In this document: one piece after another, positions 8,472-15,032 of the stretch | Layout of the letters: each line of letters begins with the position of its first letter | Numbering within the stretch: position 1 is the first letter of the stretch | DNA from: Aromatoleum aromaticum EbN1 | GTDB taxonomy: Bacteria > Pseudomonadota > Gammaproteobacteria > Burkholderiales > Rhodocyclaceae | Assembly (NCBI RefSeq): GCF_000025965.1 | Contig: NC_006513.1 | Span: 2,294,001-2,358,000 of the forward strand | Reading direction: 5' to 3' | Length of the DNA stretch: 64,000 nt | Notes under the pieces: model-generated | Told to the model about the DNA's origin: nothing | Seen by the model: only the letters and a program-made list of their open reading frames with translations | The model's database searches: none | Position numbers and translations under genes: made by a program

Positions 8472-8701
8472 CGCCCTTCCCACGCGTCGAGTTCGCTGTC
8501 GGGCAGCGGCTCGAAGAATTCGTCCCCGATGCGTCCCGCGAGGCGTCCCGGCCGGCGGGCCGAAGTTGCCGGAGCCAAGGGCATTAGTCGCGCATACGGC
8601 TTTCCCGCCTTGGCCAGGATGATTTCCTGCCCTGCATGGGCCTGTTCGAGCAATCGGGAAAAGTGCGTCTTGGCTTCATGGACGTTGACCACAACCGGCA
8701 T
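8468..8701 (-). CDS. Phd/YefM-family antitoxin
   Basis: A 77-residue antitoxin. The N-terminal Phd fold is recognisable from VVNVHEAKTHFSRLLEQAHAGQEIILAKAGKPYARLMPL. The C-terminal part (about 48-77, acidic with DEFFEPLPDSELDAWEG) is the typical toxin-binding tail. Members dimerise on operator DNA and autoregulate the operon. It is translationally coupled to the VapC toxin. GGAG lies about 8 bp upstream of ATG 8701, and a candidate operator lies at 8731-8741. Confidence 0.93.
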   Translation of the reverse strand: MPVVVNVHEAKTHFSRLLEQAHAGQEIILAKAGKPYARLMPLAPATSARRPGRLAGRIGDEFFEPLPDSELDAWEGR

Positions 8702-8730
8702 CGGGCACTCCGTTTAATGGTTGAGCTATG

Positions 8731-8741
8731 AGACTAAGTCT
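8731..8741. promoter_or_regulatory. Candidate Phd antitoxin operator
   Basis: The palindrome AGACT-A-AGTCT lies 30 bp upstream of the antitoxin start codon, in the only promoter space of the toxin-antitoxin operon. Phd-type antitoxins bind short palindromes overlapping their promoter, so this is the natural operator candidate. Position and symmetry are seen; function is inferred. Confidence 0.4.
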
Positions 8742-8800
8742 AGAACGAAAACGTGGTCAGGCCAAGTTTCCCGGGGGCTTCGAGAGAGAGGCGGAAAACG

Positions 8801-8826
8801 AAGAAGACCGCCGGAGCGGTCTTCTT
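8801..8826 (-). terminator. Intrinsic terminator of the pilin gene
   Basis: A perfect 10-bp stem (AAGAAGACCG / CGGTCTTCTT) with a 6-nt loop lies 51 bp past the pilin stop. On the minus strand it is followed by CGTTTTCC, a short T-tract. This fits a rho-independent terminator for the strongly expressed pilin transcript. Confidence 0.7.
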
Positions 8827-8876
8827 CGATGTTGCCAGGTCAGGAAATCGAGTCTTACCCCTTTTTTCTGACTTTT

Positions 8877-9311
8877 TTAACGGCAGCTTGCGGGGAGATA
8901 CTTAGCGGGCGCATCGGTTGTAGCACAAACCCATGCCACTCCCTGAGCGCTACCGGTGCCAGTCATCTTGAACTTCTTCCCATTCAGATCCGTGGTTATG
9001 CCGGATGTAAGCGTGACTTCGATTACTCCTACTGTATCGCTCGTCTTCGTATACGCAACGCCATTTACATAACTGCCCAGTGCTCCGGTATTGATACCGG
9101 CAGCGGTCGCGTCGGCTGGCATTACAGCTTCCGAGATGTAGTATTCGGAAACCGACGTTTTCGCGGCCGCCAAAGCACCGACAGCTTCCGTAACCTTTGC
9201 TCGAGCCGTATAGTCGGTGTACGCTGGAATCGCCACCGCAGCCAGAATACCGATGATCGCGACGACAATCATCAGTTCGATCAGCGTGAAACCCTGTTGA
9301 ACCTTCTTCAT
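8877..9311 (-). CDS. pilA: Type IV major pilin (prepilin)
   Basis: A 144-residue type IVa prepilin. The short basic leader MKKVQQG is cut before F8 by the PilD peptidase; Glu12 (position 5 of the mature protein) sits in [24 protein letters not shown]. The C-terminal disulfide loop is bounded by C129 and C143. The strong ribosome-binding site AAAGGGGA precedes ATG. Transcription should start at the sigma54 element just upstream under PilR control. The 144-residue length is usual for the group. Called pilA because of the adjacent pilSR and sigma54 promoter; pilE would be the Neisseria-style name. Confidence 0.95.
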   Translation of the reverse strand: MKKVQQGFTLIELMIVVAIIGILAAVAIPAYTDYTARAKVTEAVGALAAAKTSVSEYYISEAVMPADATAAGINTGALGSYVNGVAYTKTSDTVGVIEVTLTSGITTDLNGKKFKMTGTGSAQGVAWVCATTDAPAKYLPASCR

Positions 9312-9355
9312 GATGTTCCCCTTTAACCAGCGGAAAGCCCGCTTGGCAGGGGTAA

Positions 9356-9371
9356 CGCAATGGCCGTGCCA
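9356..9371 (-). promoter_or_regulatory. Sigma54 (-24/-12) promoter of the pilin gene
   Basis: The minus strand reads TGGCACGGCCATTGCG, matching the sigma54 consensus TGGCACGN4TTGCW at every informative base except the last. The -12 GC lies about 46 bp from the pilin ATG, leaving a leader of roughly 33 nt. PilR is the cognate NtrC-type activator encoded 2 kb away. Confidence 0.9.
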
Positions 9372-9455
9372 GAAAACCTGAGGCCGGAATTACAGGGGCA
9401 TGCCTCCGAAAAACCGCTCCGGAGCGTCAAGGTGTGACGAGAGGACGTGCCGGAT

Positions 9456-9470
9456 TGTCAAAAAATGACA
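9456..9470. promoter_or_regulatory. Candidate PilR upstream activator site
   Basis: The inverted repeat TGTCA-AAAAA-TGACA is centred about 100 bp upstream of the sigma54 element, in the range where NtrC-type activators bind. PilR of Pseudomonas recognises TGTC-containing half-sites, so the match is suggestive. Binding is inferred. Confidence 0.5.
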
Positions 9471-9496
9471 AAAACAAGAATCGCGACGGAAACCGG

Positions 9497-9701
9497 GGGG
9501 ACGGACCACAACTTGGAAGCGATCCATGTCCGGCCCGTGCTCCCTGTCCTCCGCGCGGCGCAACCGGCACCTATAATTTCCAGCATGCGACTCACCGACA
9601 CTCAAGCGACGACGATTCGGCAATTGACTGCGGAACTGGCCGGCCCATCTGCCAGCGGCCACCTTTTCGGCTCGCGGCTCGACGACGGAGCGGGGGGGGG
9701 G
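9497..9701 (+). repeat. Direct repeat copy 1 of MNT 5' module
   Basis: About 200 bp here and at 10468-10669 are near-identical. They begin GGGGACGGAC, run through GCGCGGCGCAACCGGCACCTATAATT and continue into the first ~36 codons of an MNT-type nucleotidyltransferase gene. Similarity ends abruptly at a G-tract (10 G here, 7 G in copy 2). The two copies flank a complete MNT/HEPN pair. Confidence 0.85.
9585..9701 (+). pseudogene. Truncated MNT-type nucleotidyltransferase antitoxin gene
   Basis: The reading frame starting at ATG 9585 (MRLTDTQATTIRQLTAEL) is a broken duplicate of the intact gene at 10554. It matches through HLFGSRLDD, where the intact gene has RLFGSRLDD. It then runs into a 10-G tract and loses all similarity before the GDVD metal-binding motif. 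The frame continues to 9803 without recognisable content. A deletion or recombination at the G-tract, or insertion of the following MNT/HEPN pair, would explain it. It cannot encode an active nucleotidyltransferase. Confidence 0.75.
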
Positions 9702-9805
9702 AGCGCGCGGGCGGTGAAAACGGGAGAGGCAGGCACGGCGAATTCACTGCTAGACTTTCCTTGGTGTCATTTCTGCTTCCACGAACCGAGCAATACGAGC
9801 TGATC

Positions 9806-10090
9806 ATGCATCCTGTCATCGAAACCCACCGCGAGGAGCTTCGCGCGCTTGCACGACGCTACGGCGTACGTTCGATCAAGGTCTTCGGCTCGATGGCCCG
9901 GGACGAAGCGGATGTGGAAAGCGATGTCGATCTGCTGGTAGAGACGACACCGGATATCTCGGGATTCACGCTCGGAGCGCTCCTCATGGATGCGCAGGAC
10001 CTTCTCGGGAGGCGGGTCGATATCGTGACTCCGGCGTCACTCCACCCGGCGATCCGCGCTCGCGTGTTGCGCGAGGCACGGGCGATTTGA
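9806..10090 (+). CDS. MNT-domain nucleotidyltransferase antitoxin (MntA-like)
   Basis: A 94-residue minimal nucleotidyltransferase. The catalytic signature is complete: KVFGSMARDEADVESDVDLLVE, i.e. GS, about ten residues, then DxD, plus the third acidic position in RRVDIVTP. In characterised MntA-HepT pairs the MNT protein polyAMPylates the HEPN toxin and so silences it. The ATG at 9806 is the only start giving a normal-length protein. The HEPN partner follows 9 bp later. Confidence 0.88.
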   Translation: MHPVIETHREELRALARRYGVRSIKVFGSMARDEADVESDVDLLVETTPDISGFTLGALLMDAQDLLGRRVDIVTPASLHPAIRARVLREARAI

Positions 10091-10099
10091 GGCCGCATC

Positions 10100-10468
10100 T
10101 TGAAACCCGGCCCTGACGCCGACCGGGTTTATCTGGCGCATATGCTCGAGTGCATTGCCCGGATCGACGAGTATGTCGAGGGCGACGAGGGCAAGTTCCG
10201 GTCTTCCCGCCTCATCCAGGATGCCGTCATCCGTAACCTCCAGACGCTGGCGGAATCGAGTCAGCGACTCAGCGAGGTCATAAAGGCTGGGGAATCCCAG
10301 GTGCCGTGGCGCGCAATCTCGGGGTTCCGGAACATCCTCGTGCATGACTATCTTGGCGTCGATGTCGATAGCGTCTGGCAGGTCGTGAAGCGGGAATTGC
10401 CACCATTACAGGCTGCGCTTGCCCGGATGCGGGGCGAGAAACAGGGGACGACAGTAGGACAGAAATAG
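10100..10468 (+). CDS. HEPN-domain (DUF86/HepT-like) ribonuclease toxin
   Basis: A 122-residue HEPN protein. The RX4-6H active-site motif is RNILVHDYLG near residue 76, with the following Tyr that is the AMPylation target in characterised HepT proteins. IQDAVIRNLQTLAESSQRLS is the usual preceding helix. The start used is TTG 10100, which gives the normal DUF86 N-terminus (DADRVYLAHMLECI); ATG 10142 would remove part of helix 1. It pairs with the MNT gene just upstream. The stop lies within one base of the second repeat copy. Confidence 0.85.
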   Translation: MKPGPDADRVYLAHMLECIARIDEYVEGDEGKFRSSRLIQDAVIRNLQTLAESSQRLSEVIKAGESQVPWRAISGFRNILVHDYLGVDVDSVWQVVKRELPPLQAALARMRGEKQGTTVGQK

Positions 10469-10669
10469 GGGACGGACTGACCACAGTTTGGAAGCGATCC
10501 GTATCCTGCTCCTTGTCCCCCGCGCGGCGCAACCGGCACCTATAATTCCCACCATGCGACTCACCGACACTCAAGCCGCTGCGATTCGGCAATTGACTGC
10601 GGAACTGGCCGGGCCGTCTGCCAGCGTCCGCCTTTTCGGCTCGCGGCTCGACGATGCAGCGCGGGGGGG
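10468..10669 (+). repeat. Direct repeat copy 2 of MNT 5' module
   Basis: The second copy of the ~200-bp sequence at 9497-9701, here leading into the intact MNT gene. Recombination between the copies would delete the enclosed MNT/HEPN pair (about 970 bp) cleanly. Confidence 0.85.
10541..10546 (+). promoter_or_regulatory. TATAAT -10 element abutting the second MNT gene
   Basis: A perfect TATAAT ends 7 bp before ATG 10554, so transcription would begin at or next to the start codon, implying a leaderless or nearly leaderless mRNA. The same element is kept at the truncated copy. No convincing -35 is seen at 16-18 bp. Confidence 0.4.
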
Positions 10670-10853
10670 CGACGTTGACCTTTTTCTCGAAGTACCGACG
10701 CCGGTCGATGAACCGGCATTGCTCGCTGCAAGGCTCGCCGCCCGCGTGTCCCGGGCGCTGGACGATCGCCGCGTCGACGTGCTGATCGGCGCGCCGAACC
10801 TCGCTCGTTTGCCGATCCATGAACTCGCGTCGAAAACGGGGCAGAGGTTATGA
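10554..10853 (+). CDS. MNT-domain nucleotidyltransferase antitoxin, second pair
   Basis: A 99-residue nucleotidyltransferase with RLFGSRLDDAARGGDVDLFLE (GS...DxD) near residues 31-48 and the third acidic position in DDRRVDVLIG. It is only distantly like the MNT at 9806, so the two pairs were acquired or diverged separately. A 7-G tract lies inside the catalytic loop (10663-10669); slippage there would knock the gene out, and the truncated copy has 10 G at the same place. The stop overlaps the downstream toxin start as ATGA. Confidence 0.88.
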   Translation: MRLTDTQAAAIRQLTAELAGPSASVRLFGSRLDDAARGGDVDLFLEVPTPVDEPALLAARLAARVSRALDDRRVDVLIGAPNLARLPIHELASKTGQRL

Positions 10854-11329
10854 CGATCGATGCTGGGCGTTTGCTTCGACTGCAGTTCCTCGTCCGCGTG
10901 GTGCGCCGCGAATGTGCCCATCTCGCGACGACCGACCGTCGTCTTTTTGATCAGCCATTCACGCCGGACCGCGCACGGCAGCTCGCGACCGATCCGGACC
11001 TTGCGGAACGGGTGGATGCTTTCGTAGGACGCTTTGCCCGGCTTCAGGACACGCTCGGCGACAAGTTGCTGCCGCAGATTCTTGCCGCCCTCGAAGAAAA
11101 GCCGGGCGCCGCGATCGATAACCTGGATCGCGCGGAGCGTTTGGGTTTTATCGAGTCTACCAACGAATGGATCAGCATTCGAAAGCTCAGGAACCAGATG
11201 GTCCACGAGTACGTAGAGGACATGCTCGTCCTGTCGGACGCATTGCAGTCCGGCCACCGGTTCGTTCCGGTGTTGATCGGCGCAGCCGACGCGATGGACG
11301 TTGAAGCGCAGCGTCGCGGGTGGGTCTGA
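10850..11329 (+). CDS. HEPN-like toxin partner of the second MNT pair
   Basis: A 159-residue, mainly helical protein. It is longer than DUF86 proteins and not obviously of that subfamily. It carries the HEPN-type motif RNQMVHEYVED near residue 116, including the His and following Tyr expected of an RNase/AMPylation site. It is translationally coupled (ATGA) to the MNT gene at 10554. A toxin role is inferred from the motif and coupling; the exact HEPN subfamily is not recognised. Confidence 0.75.
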   Translation: MTIDAGRLLRLQFLVRVVRRECAHLATTDRRLFDQPFTPDRARQLATDPDLAERVDAFVGRFARLQDTLGDKLLPQILAALEEKPGAAIDNLDRAERLGFIESTNEWISIRKLRNQMVHEYVEDMLVLSDALQSGHRFVPVLIGAADAMDVEAQRRGWV

Positions 11330-11386
11330 TTGCGGAAAGTCAGAGGGTGAGCGATCGGCGACCTTGCGCGTGTCGACGCGTTTCCG

Positions 11387-12595
11387 TCACTCCGATTTCG
11401 CCGACGCAGCCAGCGCGTCGCGGGCACGCAACCGGGCCACGTGCCGGCCATGCAGCAGATAAAACACGGGCATGCCCAGGACGGCGAGCGCTGCCATGCT
11501 GCCGTACAGGCTGCGGTAGCCTATTTCCGAGATCGCCAGGCCAAGGAGGTACGGGCCGAAGCCCAGACTCGCATCCATCGAAATATAGAAAGTCGATGTC
11601 GCCAGACCCATGCGCTGCGGCGCGACCACTTTGACGGCGACGGCATAGAGTGCGGATTGCAGGTTGCCGAACCCGATGCCGATCAATACCGCCGCCACCA
11701 GCAACCCCATGCCGGTCTGGACATTGGCGAGCACGACCAGGCCGAGAGCGAGGAGCAGGCAGGACGGGAACACCACCATGTTCGAGCCTTTCCGGTCCAG
11801 CAGCCGTCCCGTCAGGGGGCGCGACAAAAGCACCACTGCCGAATACACGATGAAGAAGAAACTCGCCGCGGTGACGAGATTCAGCTCGACGGCGTACCCA
11901 TTGATGAAGGCCAGCACGCTCGCATAGCACAGGCCGTACAGGAAGGTGACGACGGAGATCGGAACCGCGCGGGCCTCGACCAGATTGGCCAACGAGAACT
12001 GGAATCCCCTGAGGCCTGCATGCGATGCCCCTTCCGGCACCTGCGCCCACATCGCCGCAAGCAGCCCGAGGATCGCGACGGCGATGCAAGCGGCGAATAT
12101 CCAGTTGAAGTTCGTGTGCTGCAGCAGCCACACTCCGAGGAACGGACCGATTGCCGCAGACAGCGTCGTGCTGAGGCTGTAGTAACTGATGCCCTCCGCC
12201 CTGCGGTCGCGGGGGATGATATGGGCCACAGCAGTGCCGGCGGCCGTGCTGGCCACGCCGAGCGCGAGGCCGTGCACGAAACGCACGGCAATCAGCGTGG
12301 CTATGGAATCGCTGAGGAAATACAGGCCGCTGGTGATCGTGAAGGCGATCATGCCGATGACCATCGTTTTCTTCCGGCCCAATGCGTCGACGAACTGGCC
12401 GATGATCAGCCGCCCGAGCAAGGTGCCGATGACGAAAATCCCGGCGACCAGTCCTGCCTGGCTGAGCGAGGAACCGTATTCCTGCATCGCATGCGCGCCG
12501 ATCACGACGATCAGCATGTAAAACACCAGGGCCAGAAAAAAATTGACCGCAAAAACGATCACGAAGTCGCGGGTCCAGAGTTTTGTCGGTTGCAT
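11387..12595 (-). CDS. MFS transporter
   Basis: A 402-residue major facilitator with 12 predicted membrane segments. The loop 2-3 motif is GQFVDALGRKKTMVIG near residue 68, and a related signature RPLTGRLLDRKGSN sits in the second half. A cytoplasmic basic tail closes the protein. It is a drug- or metabolite-exporter-like MFS member; the substrate cannot be deduced. It is the second gene of an operon behind a MarR regulator (18 bp gap), an arrangement common for inducible efflux. Confidence 0.9.
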   Translation of the reverse strand: MQPTKLWTRDFVIVFAVNFFLALVFYMLIVVIGAHAMQEYGSSLSQAGLVAGIFVIGTLLGRLIIGQFVDALGRKKTMVIGMIAFTITSGLYFLSDSIATLIAVRFVHGLALGVASTAAGTAVAHIIPRDRRAEGISYYSLSTTLSAAIGPFLGVWLLQHTNFNWIFAACIAVAILGLLAAMWAQVPEGASHAGLRGFQFSLANLVEARAVPISVVTFLYGLCYASVLAFINGYAVELNLVTAASFFFIVYSAVVLLSRPLTGRLLDRKGSNMVVFPSCLLLALGLVVLANVQTGMGLLVAAVLIGIGFGNLQSALYAVAVKVVAPQRMGLATSTFYISMDASLGFGPYLLGLAISEIGYRSLYGSMAALAVLGMPVFYLLHGRHVARLRARDALAASAKSE

Positions 12596-12613
12596 GATGA
12601 GCCCGGGGGAACG

Positions 12614-13021
12614 CTATTTGATGTTGCCGAGCAACTGCTGGAAGACCGTCACTGTCTGTTCCAGCTGCTCGGTGGCGATGCCGGCGGTGACACGTTGCTC
12701 CAGCGCCGTGATCTGCTGGCGGCACTCCGAGTAGATGCGCTGCCCTTCGGCAGTCAGGGCAATCGATTTCTCGCGACGGTCATTGCCGGGCGCACTCGTC
12801 AGATACCCCAGCTCCTCCAGACGCTGCACGCGACGGGTGATGCCGGGCTTTTCGATGCCGTAATAAGCGGAAATTTCCACGAGTGAAGCCTGCTTGTGCT
12901 CGTGCAGATAGAACATCACCTGCCACAGTGAATGGGACAAGTCATACGGATGGAGCAGCTGGTTCAGGGCCTGGATCACGGGCCGGTACAGCGACAGGTA
13001 GTATCTGAAAAAGCCCTGCAT
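12614..13021 (-). CDS. MarR-family transcriptional regulator
   Basis: A 135-residue winged-helix regulator with recognition region ASLVEISAYYGIEKPGITRRVQRLEELGYL and wing SAPGNDRREKSIALTAEGQ. The ATG at 13021 gives the normal MarR N-terminus. It probably represses itself and the following MFS gene. An 8-bp inverted repeat lies directly upstream over an AT-rich promoter region (13032-13062). The ligand is unknown. Confidence 0.92.
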   Translation of the reverse strand: MQGFFRYYLSLYRPVIQALNQLLHPYDLSHSLWQVMFYLHEHKQASLVEISAYYGIEKPGITRRVQRLEELGYLTSAPGNDRREKSIALTAEGQRIYSECRQQITALEQRVTAGIATEQLEQTVTVFQQLLGNIK

Positions 13022-13031
13022 GGCGCAGATG

Positions 13032-13062
13032 GTTGCCTTGAATAATAGTAAACTAAGGCAAC
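13032..13062. promoter_or_regulatory. Candidate MarR operator
   Basis: The perfect 8-bp inverted repeat GTTGCCTT / AAGGCAAC flanks a 15-bp AT-rich spacer. It sits 11-41 bp upstream of the regulator start codon, in the only AT-rich stretch nearby. MarR dimers bind such palindromes at their own promoters; binding here is inferred. Confidence 0.55.
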
Positions 13063-13236
13063 TATATTGGAGCGGCAATTCTGCTGTCAATTGCCCGGCG
13101 CGGGCGGCACGCTTTCGCTCTTTTGAAACTCGAGGGGCGACGGAGAGGGCAGAGGTCGGATAATGAAAACAGGTTCTGCACGTTTTGCAGGGAAAACTTG
13201 GGGAGCGGGAACGCATCCCCGTGAAGGTCGGGAACC

Positions 13237-13902
13237 ATGACGTCGAGTACTGAAGCCGGGCGCCCCGAGGTGCCGGACGAGCGCGGGGCGCGAGATGCGC
13301 TGCCGGTTTTCGCCGACGGCTGGCTCACCGGTACCGAGCGCTGCGTGTCGCCGAATTTCGACCGGCGGCCCGAAGGCTGCGGCGTATCGCTCGTCGTCGT
13401 GCATGCGATCAGCCTGCCGCCGGACGAGTTCGGCGGGCCAGGAGTTTGGCAGCTGTTCACGAACGCGCTCGACCCGGCGGCGCATCCGTATTACGCGACG
13501 ATCCGCGCCCTGCGCGTGTCGGCGCATTTCTTCATCGCGCGCGACGGGCGGCTGATGCAGTTCGTGTCGGCGGACAGGCGCGCGTGGCACGCCGGGGCGT
13601 CGAACTGGCGCGGGCGCAAGCGGTGCAACGATTTTTCGCTCGGCATCGAGCTCGAAGGCTGCGACACGCTGCCGTTCGAGGCGGCGCAGTACGAGCGGCT
13701 CGCGGCTCTCGTGCGCACGCTCTGTGCGCATTACCCGATCGAGGAGGTCGTCGGACATTCGGACATCGCGCCGGGGCGCAAGACCGATCCGGGGCCGTTT
13801 TTCGATTGGGAGCGATTGGGCGCACTGCTCGCCGGGCCGGGGGCAGTTGCCGTCCGCGGGACGCAACCGCCGCGACCGGCGGCAGGTGCCGAGACTGGCT
13901 GA
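13237..13902 (+). CDS. ampD: 1,6-anhydro-N-acetylmuramyl-L-alanine amidase
   Basis: A 221-residue cytoplasmic zinc amidase that removes the stem peptide from anhydro-muropeptides during cell-wall recycling. Zinc ligands are H56 in VVVHAISLPP, H174 and D184 in GHSDIAPGRKTDPGP; the ten-residue spacing of the last two equals E. coli AmpD. FFIARDGRLMQFVS and the WHAG segment are also typical. The protein is ~35 residues longer than E. coli AmpD because of N- and C-terminal extensions. Loss of AmpD derepresses AmpC in bacteria having AmpR; no ampR or ampC is seen here. Confidence 0.95.
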   Translation: MTSSTEAGRPEVPDERGARDALPVFADGWLTGTERCVSPNFDRRPEGCGVSLVVVHAISLPPDEFGGPGVWQLFTNALDPAAHPYYATIRALRVSAHFFIARDGRLMQFVSADRRAWHAGASNWRGRKRCNDFSLGIELEGCDTLPFEAAQYERLAALVRTLCAHYPIEEVVGHSDIAPGRKTDPGPFFDWERLGALLAGPGAVAVRGTQPPRPAAGAETG

Positions 13903-13906
13903 GCGC

Positions 13907-14263
13907 TCAGCGGATCGGGATGACGATCGGCGGGATGCTGACGCCGATGACTACAGCGGGGTCGCGCGAATACACCGGTGCCGGCGGCACGTAGTACGAC
14001 GGACGCTCGCGCTCGTAGTAGCGGTATTCGCGCACGACCGGACGGCGCTCGACGATGCGTTCGCGGATCACGACACGCTCGTGGTCGTGCTTCCAGTGCT
14101 TCTTGTAGTGACCGTGGCGGTGGCCGCGGTCGTGGTCGCGCCATTCGCGGTCATGGTCACGCCATTCGCGGTGGTCGCCGCGGTCGGCGTAGGCCGGTAA
14201 CGCGGTGAGCATTGCGCCGCCGGCGACGAGTGCGGCGAGCAGTTTGAGCGTGTGCGATTTCAT
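13907..14263 (-). CDS. Secreted His/Asp/Arg-rich repeat protein
   Basis: A 118-residue protein with a clear Sec signal peptide (LLAALVAGGAMLTALPAYA, cleavage near 26). It then has a highly charged region with the tandem unit EWRDHDR, a HGHYKKHWKHDHER segment, an Arg/Glu stretch, and a hydrophobic Pro/Ile tail (VIGVSIPPIVIP). AAGGAG precedes ATG 14263. The His and Asp density would suit periplasmic metal binding, but no named family is recognised. It is monocistronic and converges on ampD. Confidence 0.75.
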   Translation of the reverse strand: MKSHTLKLLAALVAGGAMLTALPAYADRGDHREWRDHDREWRDHDRGHRHGHYKKHWKHDHERVVIRERIVERRPVVREYRYYERERPSYYVPPAPVYSRDPAVVIGVSIPPIVIPIR

Positions 14264-14387
14264 GGCTGTCTCCTTGTTGGGCCGGATACGAGCAGCCGGC
14301 GCGTGTCGCACCGGGATCCTCTTGCCAATTAAACGCGAGCCGCAGACGAAAGGTTGGCGTGGAGTTGTAAGTGAATATGGGTATGGC

Positions 14388-15032
14388 TCAGCCGACGAGG
14401 ATCACATGCACGCGGCGCGGGCCGTGCGCGCCGAGCTGGATCGTCTGCTCGACGTCGGCGGTGCGCGACGGGCCGGAGATGAGGTTCGTCGCGCGCGGCA
14501 TGCCTTGCGGGCGGGCGCGCAGCTCGGTCCAGGCGTCCTCGAAGTGGTCGACGATGCGAGCGGTTTCGAGCACGACGACGTGGTCGTCGGGGACGAAGTT
14601 GTGCGTCGTCGGGCTGTCCGGACCCGACGCGAGCATCAGGCTGCCGGTCTCGGCGATGCCGCACAACGCGGGTGACACCGCGAGCGCCTCGGTGATGCCG
14701 GCTGCTTCATGATGGATCAGCCAGCCCTCGGGCCACGCGAGATCCTTCAGCGCGGCGCCCACTGCGGCGCGCTGCGGCAGGCGGTGCGCGAGCCGGTAGG
14801 CTTCGACCGCGGCGGGAACCGCGTCGCGGGAGGCGACGTGCTCGACCGTGCCGGCGCGGCTTTCGAACTTGCGCATGAAGCGCGCGACGAGGTCTTCGTC
14901 GTGCGCCGGGCGGGTGTGCCGCGGCACGCGTGCGTCGAGCGCGGCGACCTGCGTGGCGTCGAGCGGACCGCGCCGCAGCGCGTCGCGGACGGATTGGAGG
15001 ATGGCCGCTCTTGCGTTCTCTCTTGCGTTCAT
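14388..15032 (-). CDS. lutC: Lactate utilisation protein C (LUD domain)
   Basis: A 214-residue LUD/DUF162 protein with characteristic CGIAETGSLMLAS near 127 and VVVLETARIVDHFEDA. It is the third subunit of the LutABC iron-sulfur L-lactate oxidation complex. Its ATG at 15032 overlaps the lutB stop (ATGA). The gene order A-B-C and tight coupling are conserved. No lactate permease or lutR regulator is next to the operon. Confidence 0.93.
   Translation of the reverse strand: MNARENARAAILQSVRDALRRGPLDATQVAALDARVPRHTRPAHDEDLVARFMRKFESRAGTVEHVASRDAVPAAVEAYRLAHRLPQRAAVGAALKDLAWPEGWLIHHEAAGITEALAVSPALCGIAETGSLMLASGPDSPTTHNFVPDDHVVVLETARIVDHFEDAWTELRARPQGMPRATNLISGPSRTADVEQTIQLGAHGPRRVHVILVG

Noticed and set aside
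8721-9326. Plus-strand frame over the pilin gene
   Set aside because: It lies antisense to pilA, whose prepilin motif, ribosome-binding site and sigma54 promoter are unmistakable.
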